Positions 7,243-15,504 of a stretch of 34,645 nt of DNA are shown here, one piece after another. The DNA is from Kribbella albertanoniae (GTDB taxonomy: Bacteria > Actinomycetota > Actinomycetes > Propionibacteriales > Kribbellaceae), in the NCBI RefSeq assembly GCF_004348455.1, contig NZ_SMKA01000062.1:1-34645 (forward strand), given 5' to 3'. The position numbers were made by a program, and so were the translations under genes. The notes under the pieces were generated by a model. It saw only the letters and a list, made by a program, of their open reading frames with translations, had not been told where the DNA came from and did not search any database. Positions within the stretch are counted from its first letter, which is position 1. The number at the start of each line of letters is the position of its first letter.

Positions 7243-8175
7243 ATGTTGAAACCATGGTTGCCGGCCGTCGCCGTGACGCTGTTGGCCGCAAGTCTGATCC
7301 CCACCAACCCAGCAACTGCGAACACCGTCGAGGAACCCTCGACGAGCACATCCGTCAAGCCTGCCGATCTGCCCTCGACCGGCGACTCATTCGTCTGGAC
7401 CCCCGAACGAAGGCGGAGCGCCAAGCCACTGGATGCACCGCCTGGCGGCCGAATCGCGCCAAGCGATGCAGGCCCGAGGTCGCCCGGTGTCGTGGTCGAT
7501 CCTGCTCCGAACAAGAGCAAGGACGGCGGCGCTGCAGCCGTCGCCGTACCGTACGGCGCAGGCAAGCTGTACGTGCGGAGTCCGGCAGGCCTCGGATCTT
7601 GCACAGCCGCCATCGTGAGCAGCCCCAAGGCGAACCTCATCATCACCGCCGCGCACTGCCTGCACGGAGGCCCGGGCGGCGGGTGGTACAGCGACGTTTC
7701 CTTCTTCCCTGCCTATGACAACGGCCCGTCAAGGCTGGGCGAGTGGAAATGGGACGGCGCCCGGGTCCCCAACGCCTGGATCGACTTCAGGGAGTACGCC
7801 TCTGACCAGGGCTTCGTCACCGTCGCGAATCAGAACGGCCACCGACTGCAGGACGTTGCCGGCATCGCGAACGGCCTCGCCTGGGACGACGCTCCTGACC
7901 AGTGGACGGTCGAGCCCAGCTGGCCGGGGGCCGCACCCTACAACGGTCAGCAAAGAAGGACCGTCTGGGGCAGGACAACCGCATCGGCGGGCCGTGCCGT
8001 TCTCAAGAACGCGGCGGGTAACGGCGCCAGCGGCGCGGCCTGGCTGCGGGACCTCACCGGCTCACAGGGTGCAGGATGGATCTGGGCAGTCCATTCGCAG
8101 GGGCGCGGGGCAGACGCAGTGGCGCACCCCAATGGACGTGTCGTCAAAGACATGTGGGACCAAGTGATCAAGTGA
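7243..8175 (+). CDS. secreted trypsin-like serine protease (S1 fold)
   Basis: 310 residues. A signal peptide of about 27 residues ends near ATA, and a pro-region or linker of about 70 residues rich in Pro/Ser follows. The catalytic domain has His138 in TAAHC, Asp188 in YASDQGFV and Ser263 in GNGASGAAW, giving a complete triad. Cys120 and Cys139 bracket the His as in glutamyl-endopeptidase-like S1 enzymes. The oxyanion motif GASG replaces the usual GDSG. ATG 7243 has agagg directly before it, and TTG 7246 would be better spaced, so the true start could be one codon later. It is flanked on both sides by genes of the three-member secreted family, suggesting a functional link; substrate specificity is not predictable. 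Confidence 0.85.
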   Translation: MLKPWLPAVAVTLLAASLIPTNPATANTVEEPSTSTSVKPADLPSTGDSFVWTPERRRSAKPLDAPPGGRIAPSDAGPRSPGVVVDPAPNKSKDGGAAAVAVPYGAGKLYVRSPAGLGSCTAAIVSSPKANLIITAAHCLHGGPGGGWYSDVSFFPAYDNGPSRLGEWKWDGARVPNAWIDFREYASDQGFVTVANQNGHRLQDVAGIANGLAWDDAPDQWTVEPSWPGAAPYNGQQRRTVWGRTTASAGRAVLKNAAGNGASGAAWLRDLTGSQGAGWIWAVHSQGRGADAVAHPNGRVVKDMWDQVIK

Positions 8176-8193
8176 GCTGACAGGCGTCAGGCC

Positions 8194-8237
8194 GCGGCGG
8201 CAGCCGACTGGGCAGACCCGTCGTCGACCGCCGCCGC
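8194..8237. terminator. possible bidirectional terminator between convergent genes
   Basis: gcggcggc at 8194-8201 and gccgccgc at 8230-8237 can pair with a 28-base loop, between the ends of the protease and of the third secreted paralog. There is no T-tract and the loop is long, so the call is weak. Confidence 0.25.
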
Positions 8238-8265
8238 GCCATCAGCAAGTAGTGCCCGTCACTAC

Positions 8266-8694
8266 TCAGCTCCACAGACCGGGCCAGGCCCAGTTCGAGC
8301 ATTCGTCACGACCGAAGCCGTTCGGCCCGCAGGCTCTGAACTTGGCGACGTCGGCAGGCAGCGCCGCAGATCTGGAACTCTTCTTGTCGGTGTAGAGCTT
8401 GTGCATGGCGCCGTCCCCGATGAGGTAGTAGTCAGTATGGGCACCCATGTTGCTCGTCCAGATCCAGATCCAGCTCTGGGCACCGTTCGCCGAATACTTG
8501 TTGTCCACCTGAGCCGTGTACTTGCCGACCGCGCGCAACGGCGTCACTGAGACACTGCAGACCGGCGAATCGCGGCAGTCGAAGTCAGCGGCAACTGCAG
8601 GCGTCGCGGCACCTGCCGCCGCAATGGTCGCCGCACCAAGCGTGGCAGCCACCGACCGAATCGACCACTTCCGTAGCGTGCTTCGTGAGTTCAT
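8266..8694 (-). CDS. small secreted four-Cys protein, paralog 3
   Basis: 142 residues from the ATG at 8694. A basic n-region and Ala-rich h-region end near AVAA, giving a standard signal peptide. The mature part carries the family pattern: an early Cys pair (FDCRDSPVC), YTAQVDN, QSWIWIW, GAHTDYY, GDGAMHKLYTDKK, VAKFRACGPNG and ECSNW. An in-frame ATG at 8775 overlaps the stop of the ABC transporter gene (ATGA) but would add 27 residues before the signal peptide. No good ribosome site supports either start. A site aggaaggag at about 8740 is not followed by a usable start codon. Proximity to the ABC exporter is suggestive, but Sec export is what the sequence shows. Confidence 0.7.
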   Translation of the reverse strand: MNSRSTLRKWSIRSVAATLGAATIAAAGAATPAVAADFDCRDSPVCSVSVTPLRAVGKYTAQVDNKYSANGAQSWIWIWTSNMGAHTDYYLIGDGAMHKLYTDKKSSRSAALPADVAKFRACGPNGFGRDECSNWAWPGLWS

Positions 8695-8771
8695 GGTCCA
8701 TAGGACAATGCGAATCGACGCGCGGAAGGTATGAAGCTCCTTCCTACCCACGGCGTTCTCCAACATGTCGA

Positions 8772-10526
8772 TCATGGGCGGATCGCGCTTGCCGCCAGCA
8801 GACCGGCATACTCGCCCACCTGGCCCGCCAGCTGTCCGTGATCGCCGGACTCGACGACCTGTCCCTGCGACATGACGTGGATGACATCGGCGCGGCGAAT
8901 GGCGGCCAACCGATGCGCGATGATCACCATGGTCCGGCCGGGTAGTCCCGCCTCCAGCGCCGCCAGCAACCGTGTCTCGGTCAACGTGTCGAGCGCGCTC
9001 GTCGCCTCATCGAAAATGATGACGGAGGGGTCTTTCAGCAGCAGTCGGGCGATCGAAAGCCGCTGCCGTTCACCGCCCGACAACTGATAACCCCGCTCCC
9101 CCACGACACTGTCGTAGCCGTCAGGGAGCTCGGTGATGAACTCGTGGATCTGCGCCATCTGGCAGGCCCACTCGAGCTGTTCCTGTGTCGCGTCAGGGCG
9201 AGCGAACCGGAGGTTCTCCGCGATGCTCGCATGCAACAGGTAGGGGTCCTGCGTCACGATACCGACCGCGTCGGCCAGAGTCTCGCGGGACAACTCGCGT
9301 ACGTCGACACCGTCGAGCAACACCTGCCCCTCGGACGGGTCGTACAGGCGGGTCATCAACATGGCCAGCGTCGACTTCCCCGAACCGGTCTCGCCGACGA
9401 AGCCGACCTTCGAGCCCGGGACGATGTCAACCGAGACCCGATGAACACCGCCACCCGAAGTCCGCTCGGCACTCGAATAGGTGAAAGACACATCCCTGAA
9501 CTCGATCCGCCGACCCGCCCGGCTGCGCGGCAAATCACGGGGAGAACGCGGCTCGGCGACGCTAGGAACCAGATCGAGATAGTCGAAGACCCGGTCGAAC
9601 AGTGCCAGGCTGCTACGCGCCTCGAGAATCAGCCGCAGCAGCGAATTCGCCGGCCACACAAGCTGGGTCTGCAGCGCCGTGAAAGCCACGATCGTGCCCA
9701 CTGACACCCCATCTCCGGTGAAGGTGAAGATCGCCGACCAATAGATCAGGATCGGCAACGATGCCGTCACCATCTGGAACGACGCAGAGTGCCACCTGCC
9801 GGCGAGTGCAGCCTTGAACTCGGTCTGGGCCAAGTCGTCCGACAGCTCGGTGAACTGCTTCGTCATGTCCTGAGTGCGACCGAAAGACTTCCCCAGGATG
9901 ATTCCACTGATCGACAACGACTCGCCGACGAAACTCGACATCGCCGAGACCCGCTGCTGCTTGACCCCCGCGAGATTCTGCCGAACCCGGCCCACCCGGC
10001 GTCCGATCCATACGAAGACCGGGACGATCACCAGGGACACCAGCGTCAGGCGCCAGTCGAGCACAACCATCGCCACCAAACTCGCGACGATCGAGGAAAT
10101 GGCCGTGATCAACTGCCCGGCGGTCGTGGTGAGGACGGACTGCAGACCGGTGATGTCGCCCGCGATGCGGGTCTGGATCTCACCGGCTTTCGTCCGGGTG
10201 TAGAAGTCGAGAGACAAACGCTGCATGTTCGCGTAAACGGCGACTCGAAGGCTGTGCATCAACCGCTGGCCAACGACCGCCGATGCGGTCGCCTGCACGA
10301 CCGCGAGCAACGCACTCGCGACGGCCACCGCGATCATCCCGAGCGCCAGCAGCGAGATCAGCCCCGGCCGTTGCCCCGGAATCGCCGTGTCCAAAATCTC
10401 CCGCAGGAGGAACGGGTTGGTGATAGTCACCGCTGACGCCCCGGCCACAGTGGCGCCGATGAGCACGAGCCGCTTCCAGTGCGGCCTGAACAAGCCCGCA
10501 ATTCGTTTCGACCTCAAATTGGCCAT
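8772..10526 (-). CDS. ABC exporter, fused permease and ATPase
   Basis: 584 residues, a half-size type IV exporter of the MsbA/Sav1866 class. The transmembrane domain (about 15-320) has six hydrophobic segments. In the nucleotide-binding domain, Walker A GETGSGKST is at 378-386, the Q-loop VTQDPYL near 424-430, signature LSGGERQ at 482-488, Walker B VIIFDE at 502-507, D-loop SALD and H-loop His538. All ATPase motifs are intact, so it should work as a homodimer. The ATG at 10526 is preceded by aggaaagga. Upstream and divergent is a broken adenylation-domain gene, downstream a P450 and, on its own strand, a secreted small protein. A natural-product or peptide exporter is the best reading; cargo unknown. 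Confidence 0.9.
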   Translation of the reverse strand: MANLRSKRIAGLFRPHWKRLVLIGATVAGASAVTITNPFLLREILDTAIPGQRPGLISLLALGMIAVAVASALLAVVQATASAVVGQRLMHSLRVAVYANMQRLSLDFYTRTKAGEIQTRIAGDITGLQSVLTTTAGQLITAISSIVASLVAMVVLDWRLTLVSLVIVPVFVWIGRRVGRVRQNLAGVKQQRVSAMSSFVGESLSISGIILGKSFGRTQDMTKQFTELSDDLAQTEFKAALAGRWHSASFQMVTASLPILIYWSAIFTFTGDGVSVGTIVAFTALQTQLVWPANSLLRLILEARSSLALFDRVFDYLDLVPSVAEPRSPRDLPRSRAGRRIEFRDVSFTYSSAERTSGGGVHRVSVDIVPGSKVGFVGETGSGKSTLAMLMTRLYDPSEGQVLLDGVDVRELSRETLADAVGIVTQDPYLLHASIAENLRFARPDATQEQLEWACQMAQIHEFITELPDGYDSVVGERGYQLSGGERQRLSIARLLLKDPSVIIFDEATSALDTLTETRLLAALEAGLPGRTMVIIAHRLAAIRRADVIHVMSQGQVVESGDHGQLAGQVGEYAGLLAASAIRP

Positions 10527-10584
10527 CACATCCTTTCCTGCAGTCAAACCAAATAAATTATCGCCTATCGCACTGAAAATGATA

Positions 10585-10615
10585 GGAGTTTTACTCCCTG
10601 TCCGGGGTCGGTCAA
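10585..10615 (-). promoter_or_regulatory. candidate promoter with overlapping palindrome for the ABC gene
   Basis: On the minus strand TTGACC (10615-10610) is followed after 16 bases by TAAAAC, a fair -35/-10 pair. The -10 overlaps a perfect 13-base palindrome ggagttttactcc (10585-10597), a typical repressor operator position. The surrounding 10540-10600 is notably AT-richer than the rest of the window. Prediction only. Confidence 0.35.
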
Positions 10616-10700
10616 GGTTCAGCCTTTGTTCACCGTCAGGTCGGCGTACTTCGAATACTTTCTTCTTACCGCCCTCGGGATTGCTGGCCAAGTGAGGTTG

Positions 10701-11897
10701 ATGACCGTGTTCAGGTCGAGCGAGGTTTGGCGCGCCGGCGCGGCTCGCGCCCAGCAGAGTCCTTTGTCGGTCGCGCTTTGCGATGGCGGCGAAGAGTTCA
10801 CGTACGCCGCTTTGATCGACGCAGTCGAGAACCGCGGCGGAACTTCGGGCGGCCGGAGCCGGTGCCGGCGGGCTGATTGCCATCGAGTTGCCGCGCAGCC
10901 ATGAGGCCGTCGTGAGCATGCTGGCCGCCTTGCTGCTCGATGCCGACTACGTCGTCGTCGATCCTGCGTACCCAGCGGCAAGGCGTCAACTCATCCTCCG
11001 TGACAGCCGTCCGAGGGCGCTGGTGGAACCGAACGGCATCCAGACCCTCGATGCTGCGCGGACCGTCGACGACCCGGCCTATGTCGTCTACACCTCGGGT
11101 TCGACTGGTCGCCCGAAGCGCGTGCTGGTGCCGATGACCGCACTGGAAGCGTTCTGCCGAAACGTTGCCTACGACATCAAGCCGTCGGATCGTGTACTGC
11201 AGTTCGCGGCTCTCGGCTTCGACGCGAGTGTCGAAGAGATCTTTGTGACGCTGACGCGGGGTGCGACGTTGGTACTGCGGGACGACGACATGATCAGTCG
11301 GCCGGACATGTTCCTGCAGCGGTGCGGCGAGTTGGGGATCGCCGTCCTGGATCTGCCGACGGCGTACTGGAATGAGCTTGCGGTCGCTGTTCACACCGGT
11401 GCCGCGGCCGTTCCGGCGCAACTGCGCCTGACCATCATCGGTGGCGAGCCGGCCCAGCCCGAGGCTGTACGCCGCTGGCAGCGCGCGCCCATGGTCGACT
11501 TCTCAACACTTACGGCCCAACAGAGACCACCGTCGTCGCCACCGTTGCAGACTTGACCGAATGGGTTGGCGAAACCGTTCCGATCGGCCGGCCGGTAGCT
11601 GAGCTGTCCTGCCGAATCGGTGACGACGGCGAACTTCTCATCAGTGGACCTCAACTCGCGACCGGCTACCTCGACCAGCCCGACCTGACCGCCGGACGCT
11701 TCCGGAACGGCCCGAGCGGACGGGAATACCGAACAGGTGACCGGGTACACCGAAATCCAGCCGGCGACCTGGAGTTTCTCGGCCGTTTGGACAGCCAACT
11801 CAAGATCAGTGGCATCCGTATCGAGCCCGGCGAGATCGAGTCCGCGCTGCTGGCTGTGGACGGAATCGAACAAGCCGGCATCCGCACGCTGACGTAA
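10701..11897 (+). pseudogene. NRPS-type adenylation domain, two frameshifts and truncated
   Basis: Joined across frames, the translation is a recognisable amino-acid-activating adenylation domain. It has A3 core YTSGSTGRPKR, A4 GFDASVEE, A5 NTYGPTE, A7 YRTGDRV and A8 GRLDSQLKISGIR with EPGEIE. The frame is broken near 10836 (one base extra relative to the conserved reading) and near 11500-11505 (one base missing), so the second change restores the original frame. The protein stops at 11897 soon after A8. The A10 lysine region and any carrier domain are absent, so even a repaired gene would be truncated. The aspartate in A4 that contacts the amino group is present. Alternatives are sequencing errors at both sites. 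It sits between an exporter and a P450, as expected for a small natural-product cluster. Confidence 0.8.
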
Positions 11898-12385
11898 CGC
11901 AGCCCCGCTGTCGGCGAAGCCCGACTCCGCAAAGCCCGCCGCCTCTAGCGCCGTGATGACCTTTTAGTCGGACTCCCGCGCCGGTCGGATCAGCTCCGAT
12001 GCTTACCTTGTCTTCCTCCTGTTGTGGCATACCGAAAGCAGCTCAAATCCGTTATTGCCTCGGGCGTCAAAGTTGAGCGTTCGCCGCTCGACAACACCCA
12101 CAGATGCACCGAATCCCCTGAGCTACAAGGCAGAGGGTATGAGGCTGCACAGAGCCGCTCAGTAGGACTTTCACTACCTGCTAGCCCCCCTGCCAATGCG
12201 ATATGTTGCGACTCGGATCACGCCGGTGGATGCCCAGGATCGGGCTCCATGGTGCCGATGAGCCGCACAGGCGACGACCGGCGAGGTCATGAGCGACACG
12301 AGCACTGATCCCTCTGCGCCACAAGCGAAGCATGTGCTCGGACGCTTCGCCCATGGCTTCCCCCTTGAGCCGGAGACCTCACCCG
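11898..12385. other. intergenic region before the P450, no convincing gene
   Basis: About 490 bases with no recognisable gene. The first part, up to the stop near 11945, may be decayed continuation of the adenylation gene. A 45-codon frame begins at ATG 12289 and runs to 12426, overlapping the P450 start. Its translation has no known motif, so I do not call it a gene. The P450 promoter should lie here. Confidence 0.4.
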
Positions 12386-13558
12386 ATGACAGCGATCCCC
12401 GCCACTGCTCTGGACCTTTTCACTGACGATGTCCTGCTCGACCCGTACCCCGCATATCGGGTACTGCGCGACCTCGGTCCGATCGTCCGGTTGGAGGCGC
12501 TGGACATGTACGCCTTCCCGCGCTACGACCAGGTCCGGTCGGCCCTCGCCGATTGGCAGACGTTCTCCTCGGCCAAGGGCGTCATGCTCAACGACGAGGT
12601 CAACACGGCCCTTGAGGGCATCACACTCTGCAGCGACCCGCCTCTGCATACCCAGCTCAGGACCGTGCTCATGAGGCCCTTGCGCTCGGACCAGATGCTG
12701 GCCCTGCGTCCCCGCCTGGAAGCCGAAGCAGCGGTCGTCATGGACCGCCTGGTCGCGCAGGGCGAGTTCAACGCCGTCGAACTCGCCACACACCTGCCGA
12801 TGACAGTTGTCTCCGAACTGGTCGGACTCGGCACACGAGGCCGGGAGCGAATGCTCGACTGGGCAGCCGCGACCTTCGACGCGATCGGCCCCGCCAACCA
12901 GCGCATGGCGGACGCGATGCCGAAACTGGCCGACATGCTCGGATTCGCAGCCACCGAGGCAACCCCCGAGATACTGGCACCCGACGGCTGGGCTGCCCGG
13001 CTGTACCAGGCGGTCAAGGACGGTGAACTGGCCGCGGATGCGGTCCCGGGACTGATCATCGACTACATCGCACCCAGCCTCGATACGACCATCCACGCGA
13101 TCTCCAGCATGATTCACCTCCTGGCGGCGAACCCGGACCAATGGACGCTGCTGCGCCACGATCGGACCCTCGTGCCACACGCCGTCAACGAGGTCCTGCG
13201 GCTGGAGTCACCGATCCAGCGGTTCAGCCGCTTGTCCACGACAGACGTAACGATCGAAGGACACAGCTTGCCCGCCGATTCCCGAGTGGTCCTGCTTTAC
13301 GGGTCTGCCAACCGCGACGAGCGCAAATACGCTGAACCCGACCGGTTCGACATCGCCCGCCGCCCCAGCGATCACCTCGCTTTCGGCCGCGGTGAGCACG
13401 CCTGCGCCGGAATGAATCTCGCCCGCCTCGAGATGACGGCAGTGCTGGACGCGCTGCTGGACCGAGTGACCGGACTCGATTCGGTGGAACTGGAGTGGGA
13501 GGTGAACAACACCCTGCGCGGACTACGCAAACTGGTCGTGCGTGTCCAGACCTCCTGA
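12386..13558 (+). CDS. cytochrome P450
   Basis: 390 residues, a typical soluble bacterial class I P450 length. Heme-binding motif FGRGEHACAG at 333-342 has the proximal ligand Cys340. The K-helix E-x-x-R is Glu269-Arg272 (EVLR), and the C-helix region has HTQLR. The I-helix (about 222-242) reads IAPSLDTT where the family usually has A-G-x-D-T-T. The acid-alcohol pair is present, but the preceding glycine is replaced by Ser and a Pro is introduced. The ATG at 12386 follows a ggag about 11 bases upstream. Redox partners are not encoded nearby. Position next to an adenylation-domain remnant and exporter suggests tailoring chemistry on a natural product; substrate unknown. Confidence 0.9.
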   Translation: MTAIPATALDLFTDDVLLDPYPAYRVLRDLGPIVRLEALDMYAFPRYDQVRSALADWQTFSSAKGVMLNDEVNTALEGITLCSDPPLHTQLRTVLMRPLRSDQMLALRPRLEAEAAVVMDRLVAQGEFNAVELATHLPMTVVSELVGLGTRGRERMLDWAAATFDAIGPANQRMADAMPKLADMLGFAATEATPEILAPDGWAARLYQAVKDGELAADAVPGLIIDYIAPSLDTTIHAISSMIHLLAANPDQWTLLRHDRTLVPHAVNEVLRLESPIQRFSRLSTTDVTIEGHSLPADSRVVLLYGSANRDERKYAEPDRFDIARRPSDHLAFGRGEHACAGMNLARLEMTAVLDALLDRVTGLDSVELEWEVNNTLRGLRKLVVRVQTS

Positions 13559-13848
13559 CCATTCGGCCGAAAGGAAGGCCTCCAGTCGCGCCGGACCCCG
13601 ATCAAATCGACTTCGTCATTCCATCAGGACGCGCAGGACACCCTCTGCTCAAGCCGCCAGTTGGGGACTGCGTGAACGGCTGCTGCAACCCTGACTACCT
13701 GGTCGAGCTCACTTTCCAACGAGTGGCCCGGCGCTGCTGATGAAGCTGTAAGCGCTTTCGGCCCTTGCCGCAATTCTCATCTCGGTGTGGCTCGTGTCGC
13801 CGTTACAGATTGTGCAAGGCTGGGGCGACTGAACGACAAGGGGGCAGT

Positions 13849-14061
13849 GTGCTGCGGGACGAGTTGGAGCAGATCAAGGCGGGGATCGCCGACCACCAAG
13901 CAGTGATCGCCGGGCTGATGATGGACTGGACAGACGGCCGGATCGATAAAGCGGTGTACGCCGAACGCATTGACGGGACATCCGAAATGTCGGCGGATCT
14001 GTGGACGCGACGCCGCAAGCTGCAGAGCCGGCCGGTGACTTCGCAGGTAGGCGATGACTGA
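13849..14061 (+). CDS. small helical protein, possible recombinase C-terminal piece
   Basis: 70 residues from a GTG at 13849 with aaggggg about 5 bases before it. The protein is almost all helix (ELEQIKAGIADH, ITGL-like MMDWTDGRIDKAVYAERI, then SADLWTRRRKLQ). Charged residues are spaced as in the coiled-coil segment of large serine recombinases, with a D-G-R-I-x-K-x-x-Y-x-E-R pattern resembling the G-x-I-x-x-x-x-Y of that region. It could be a free-standing small protein or a recombinase remnant. The preceding 13559-13848 is empty of genes. Low certainty on function. Confidence 0.45.
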   Translation: MLRDELEQIKAGIADHQAVIAGLMMDWTDGRIDKAVYAERIDGTSEMSADLWTRRRKLQSRPVTSQVGDD

Positions 14062-14141
14062 TGCGCCTACACGCGCTCCACAGCCTCAAGCATCAGGCGT
14101 GTGGTTAAGGTGCGTGTCCGGCCTCGGACACCAGCAAGACC

Positions 14142-14181
14142 GGCTCCGCGAAGCGAGATTGCTTCCGGAGCCTTCTTATTT
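14142..14181 (+). terminator. Rho-independent-like terminator
   Basis: ggctccgcgaagc (14142-14154) pairs with gcttccggagcc (14161-14172) through 12 base pairs and one bulge. It is followed by ttcttattt, an unusual T-rich tail for this genome. A second stem gtgtccg/cggacac lies just before it (14114-14131). It is well placed to end transcription of the gene stopping at 14061. The rest of 14062-14466 holds only this structure and the 31-bp repeat. Confidence 0.7.
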
Positions 14182-14214
14182 CGTACGCCGATCACCCCTC
14201 GCTCCGGCCACGCG

Positions 14215-14245
14215 CGCTCCTTCGTCGCGGACACGCGGCTCGCTG
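14215..14245. repeat. 31-bp direct repeat, copy 2
   Basis: Identical over 31 bases to 92-122 and 34 bases downstream of the terminator tail. Together with the hairpin it looks like a compact intergenic element. Copy 1 lacks the hairpin. Two copies frame about 14 kb of accessory genes. Confidence 0.75.
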
Positions 14246-14466
14246 GAGCGAAGTTGCCGCACTGGCCGGGCGGGCCGAGCGTCAGCTCGTTCACTACGCA
14301 TGTGACAGTGCACACCAGGGCGAAATCCAAGTAGGCGACACCGTGGCCGGACTCAGGCGTCGGCATACCGTTGGATGGCGGGAGCTTCCAGCGCCGAACC
14401 TTCCAAGGCCCAGGACGACGTGAGGCAAGCAGCGACCCAGCGCTACACACTCGACCTCAGGCTGCG

Positions 14467-15405
14467 CTACGACGTGCTGTGACGATCCCCTGGCCGGACG
14501 TCTTCCCAGAACTCGATGCCTGATGACCGCGGCCAACGACCAGTGGAGAGCCACCTGTCGTCTTCCCGCCAGATCACGTCTGCTTGCTGGCTCGTGGACA
14601 AATCCAGCAGATCGGCGATCGGGCGGCGCTCCAGCAGCACAGCCTTGCGCACGCCCTGCACGAAACGCGTGTAGTCGGCGAGCTGCCCGAGCGCCATCCG
14701 CACGTTCTGACGCTCCTGAGTCGCACCCGCCTTGGCCTCGAGCAGGAGGTTCAGGCTGCCAATCCAGGTGTCCGTCAGCAACTGCTTGCAATCAGGGGTG
14801 TGACGAATTCCGAGGCGATGCACCGGATGGCCCTGACTGATGAGATGTCGCTCGAACGACTTGGACAGCCTGGTTTCCGGCCGCTCGTCACACAATGGCG
14901 AGTCCATCGCGTCGCGACACAGCAGATCCAGGCGCTCGACCCGGCGTACCCGGACCCGCGCCGGATCGCCTGGCGCGGCCAGCTGTCCCGGCTGATGTGT
15001 GACATCTTGAACAGTTCGCAGCCGGAACACCATCGACACCTGAAATCTTCCGTCAGGCCGCTGGTATCTGCGTTCGGCCACATCGCCAAGGACGAACGAA
15101 TCGACGAATCTGTACAGACCTCGCCCAGCGCGTTGCAAGACCTGAATGGGTCGACCGTCGCGCCATGCCGACAGCACGGGCTTGTTCATGCCTGTGCTGT
15201 CGGCACCTGCATAGTTGAAATAGCCGTCGGTCTGCCAGCCGGAGTCTGTGTCTGATGACAGAGCAGCGCAGCGCAGAACGACATGTGCGGATCGCGGCGA
15301 CCCTGAGATGCCCCGCACCCGATCGACGCCGTACTCATCCCACAAGGCATGTGTGGTCGTGAAATCTCCTTGGCGAAACTTCCACGCTGCGGACCATCGG
15401 CTCAA
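14467..15405 (-). CDS. SRA-like domain plus PD-(D/E)XK nuclease, putative modification-dependent restriction enzyme
   Basis: 312 residues. Residues about 14-130 resemble the SRA/YDG-type modified-base reader of McrA-like enzymes: HALWDEYG, GISGSP, then SGWQTDGYFNYAGAD and, at the end, VSMVFRLR. The C-terminal part looks like a PD-(D/E)XK nuclease: helix Glu185 (FERHL), Asp212, the E-x-K pair in LLEAKA (Glu223, Lys225) and a following Q-x-x-x-Y (GQLADY, 241-245). This combination would cut DNA carrying modified cytosine or another modified base. The start is the TTG at 15405, with gggag six bases upstream. An in-frame stop lies just before it, so no longer start is possible. It is divergent from the gene at 15505. 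Both domain calls are by motif only. Confidence 0.7.
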   Translation of the reverse strand: MSRWSAAWKFRQGDFTTTHALWDEYGVDRVRGISGSPRSAHVVLRCAALSSDTDSGWQTDGYFNYAGADSTGMNKPVLSAWRDGRPIQVLQRAGRGLYRFVDSFVLGDVAERRYQRPDGRFQVSMVFRLRTVQDVTHQPGQLAAPGDPARVRVRRVERLDLLCRDAMDSPLCDERPETRLSKSFERHLISQGHPVHRLGIRHTPDCKQLLTDTWIGSLNLLLEAKAGATQERQNVRMALGQLADYTRFVQGVRKAVLLERRPIADLLDLSTSQQADVIWREDDRWLSTGRWPRSSGIEFWEDVRPGDRHSTS

Positions 15406-15504
15406 CTCCTGCTCCCATCACTAGTCAACCGCTACGCATCCTCGCGCCTATCACCGACACTTTCTGCGCCCGGTGCTTCGGTCACAGTGGCCGCATGCGC
15501 TTCA

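Noticed and set aside
12289..12426. 45-codon frame beginning MSDTSTDPS overlapping the P450 start
   Set aside because: No motif, poor ribosome site, and it overlaps a well-supported P450 start in another frame.
12287..13180. Long minus-strand open frame opposite the P450
   Set aside because: Shadow of the real P450 gene caused by high GC; composition shows no natural protein features.
13633..13740. Cys-rich tail (VNGCCNPDY...RRC) after the P450, tempting as a RiPP precursor
   Set aside because: The frame is continuous with the antisense-like extension of the P450 region. No ribosome site or leader-like sequence exists, and no RiPP maturase is nearby.
14055..14131. Possible tRNA-like folding (gtgtccg/cggacac stem)
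   Set aside because: No cloverleaf, anticodon arm or TψC sequence can be drawn; only a simple hairpin is present.
14101..14334. Short plus-strand frame across the terminator and 31-bp repeat
   Set aside because: Most of it is the hairpin and repeat sequence; the translation is a by-product of those structures.
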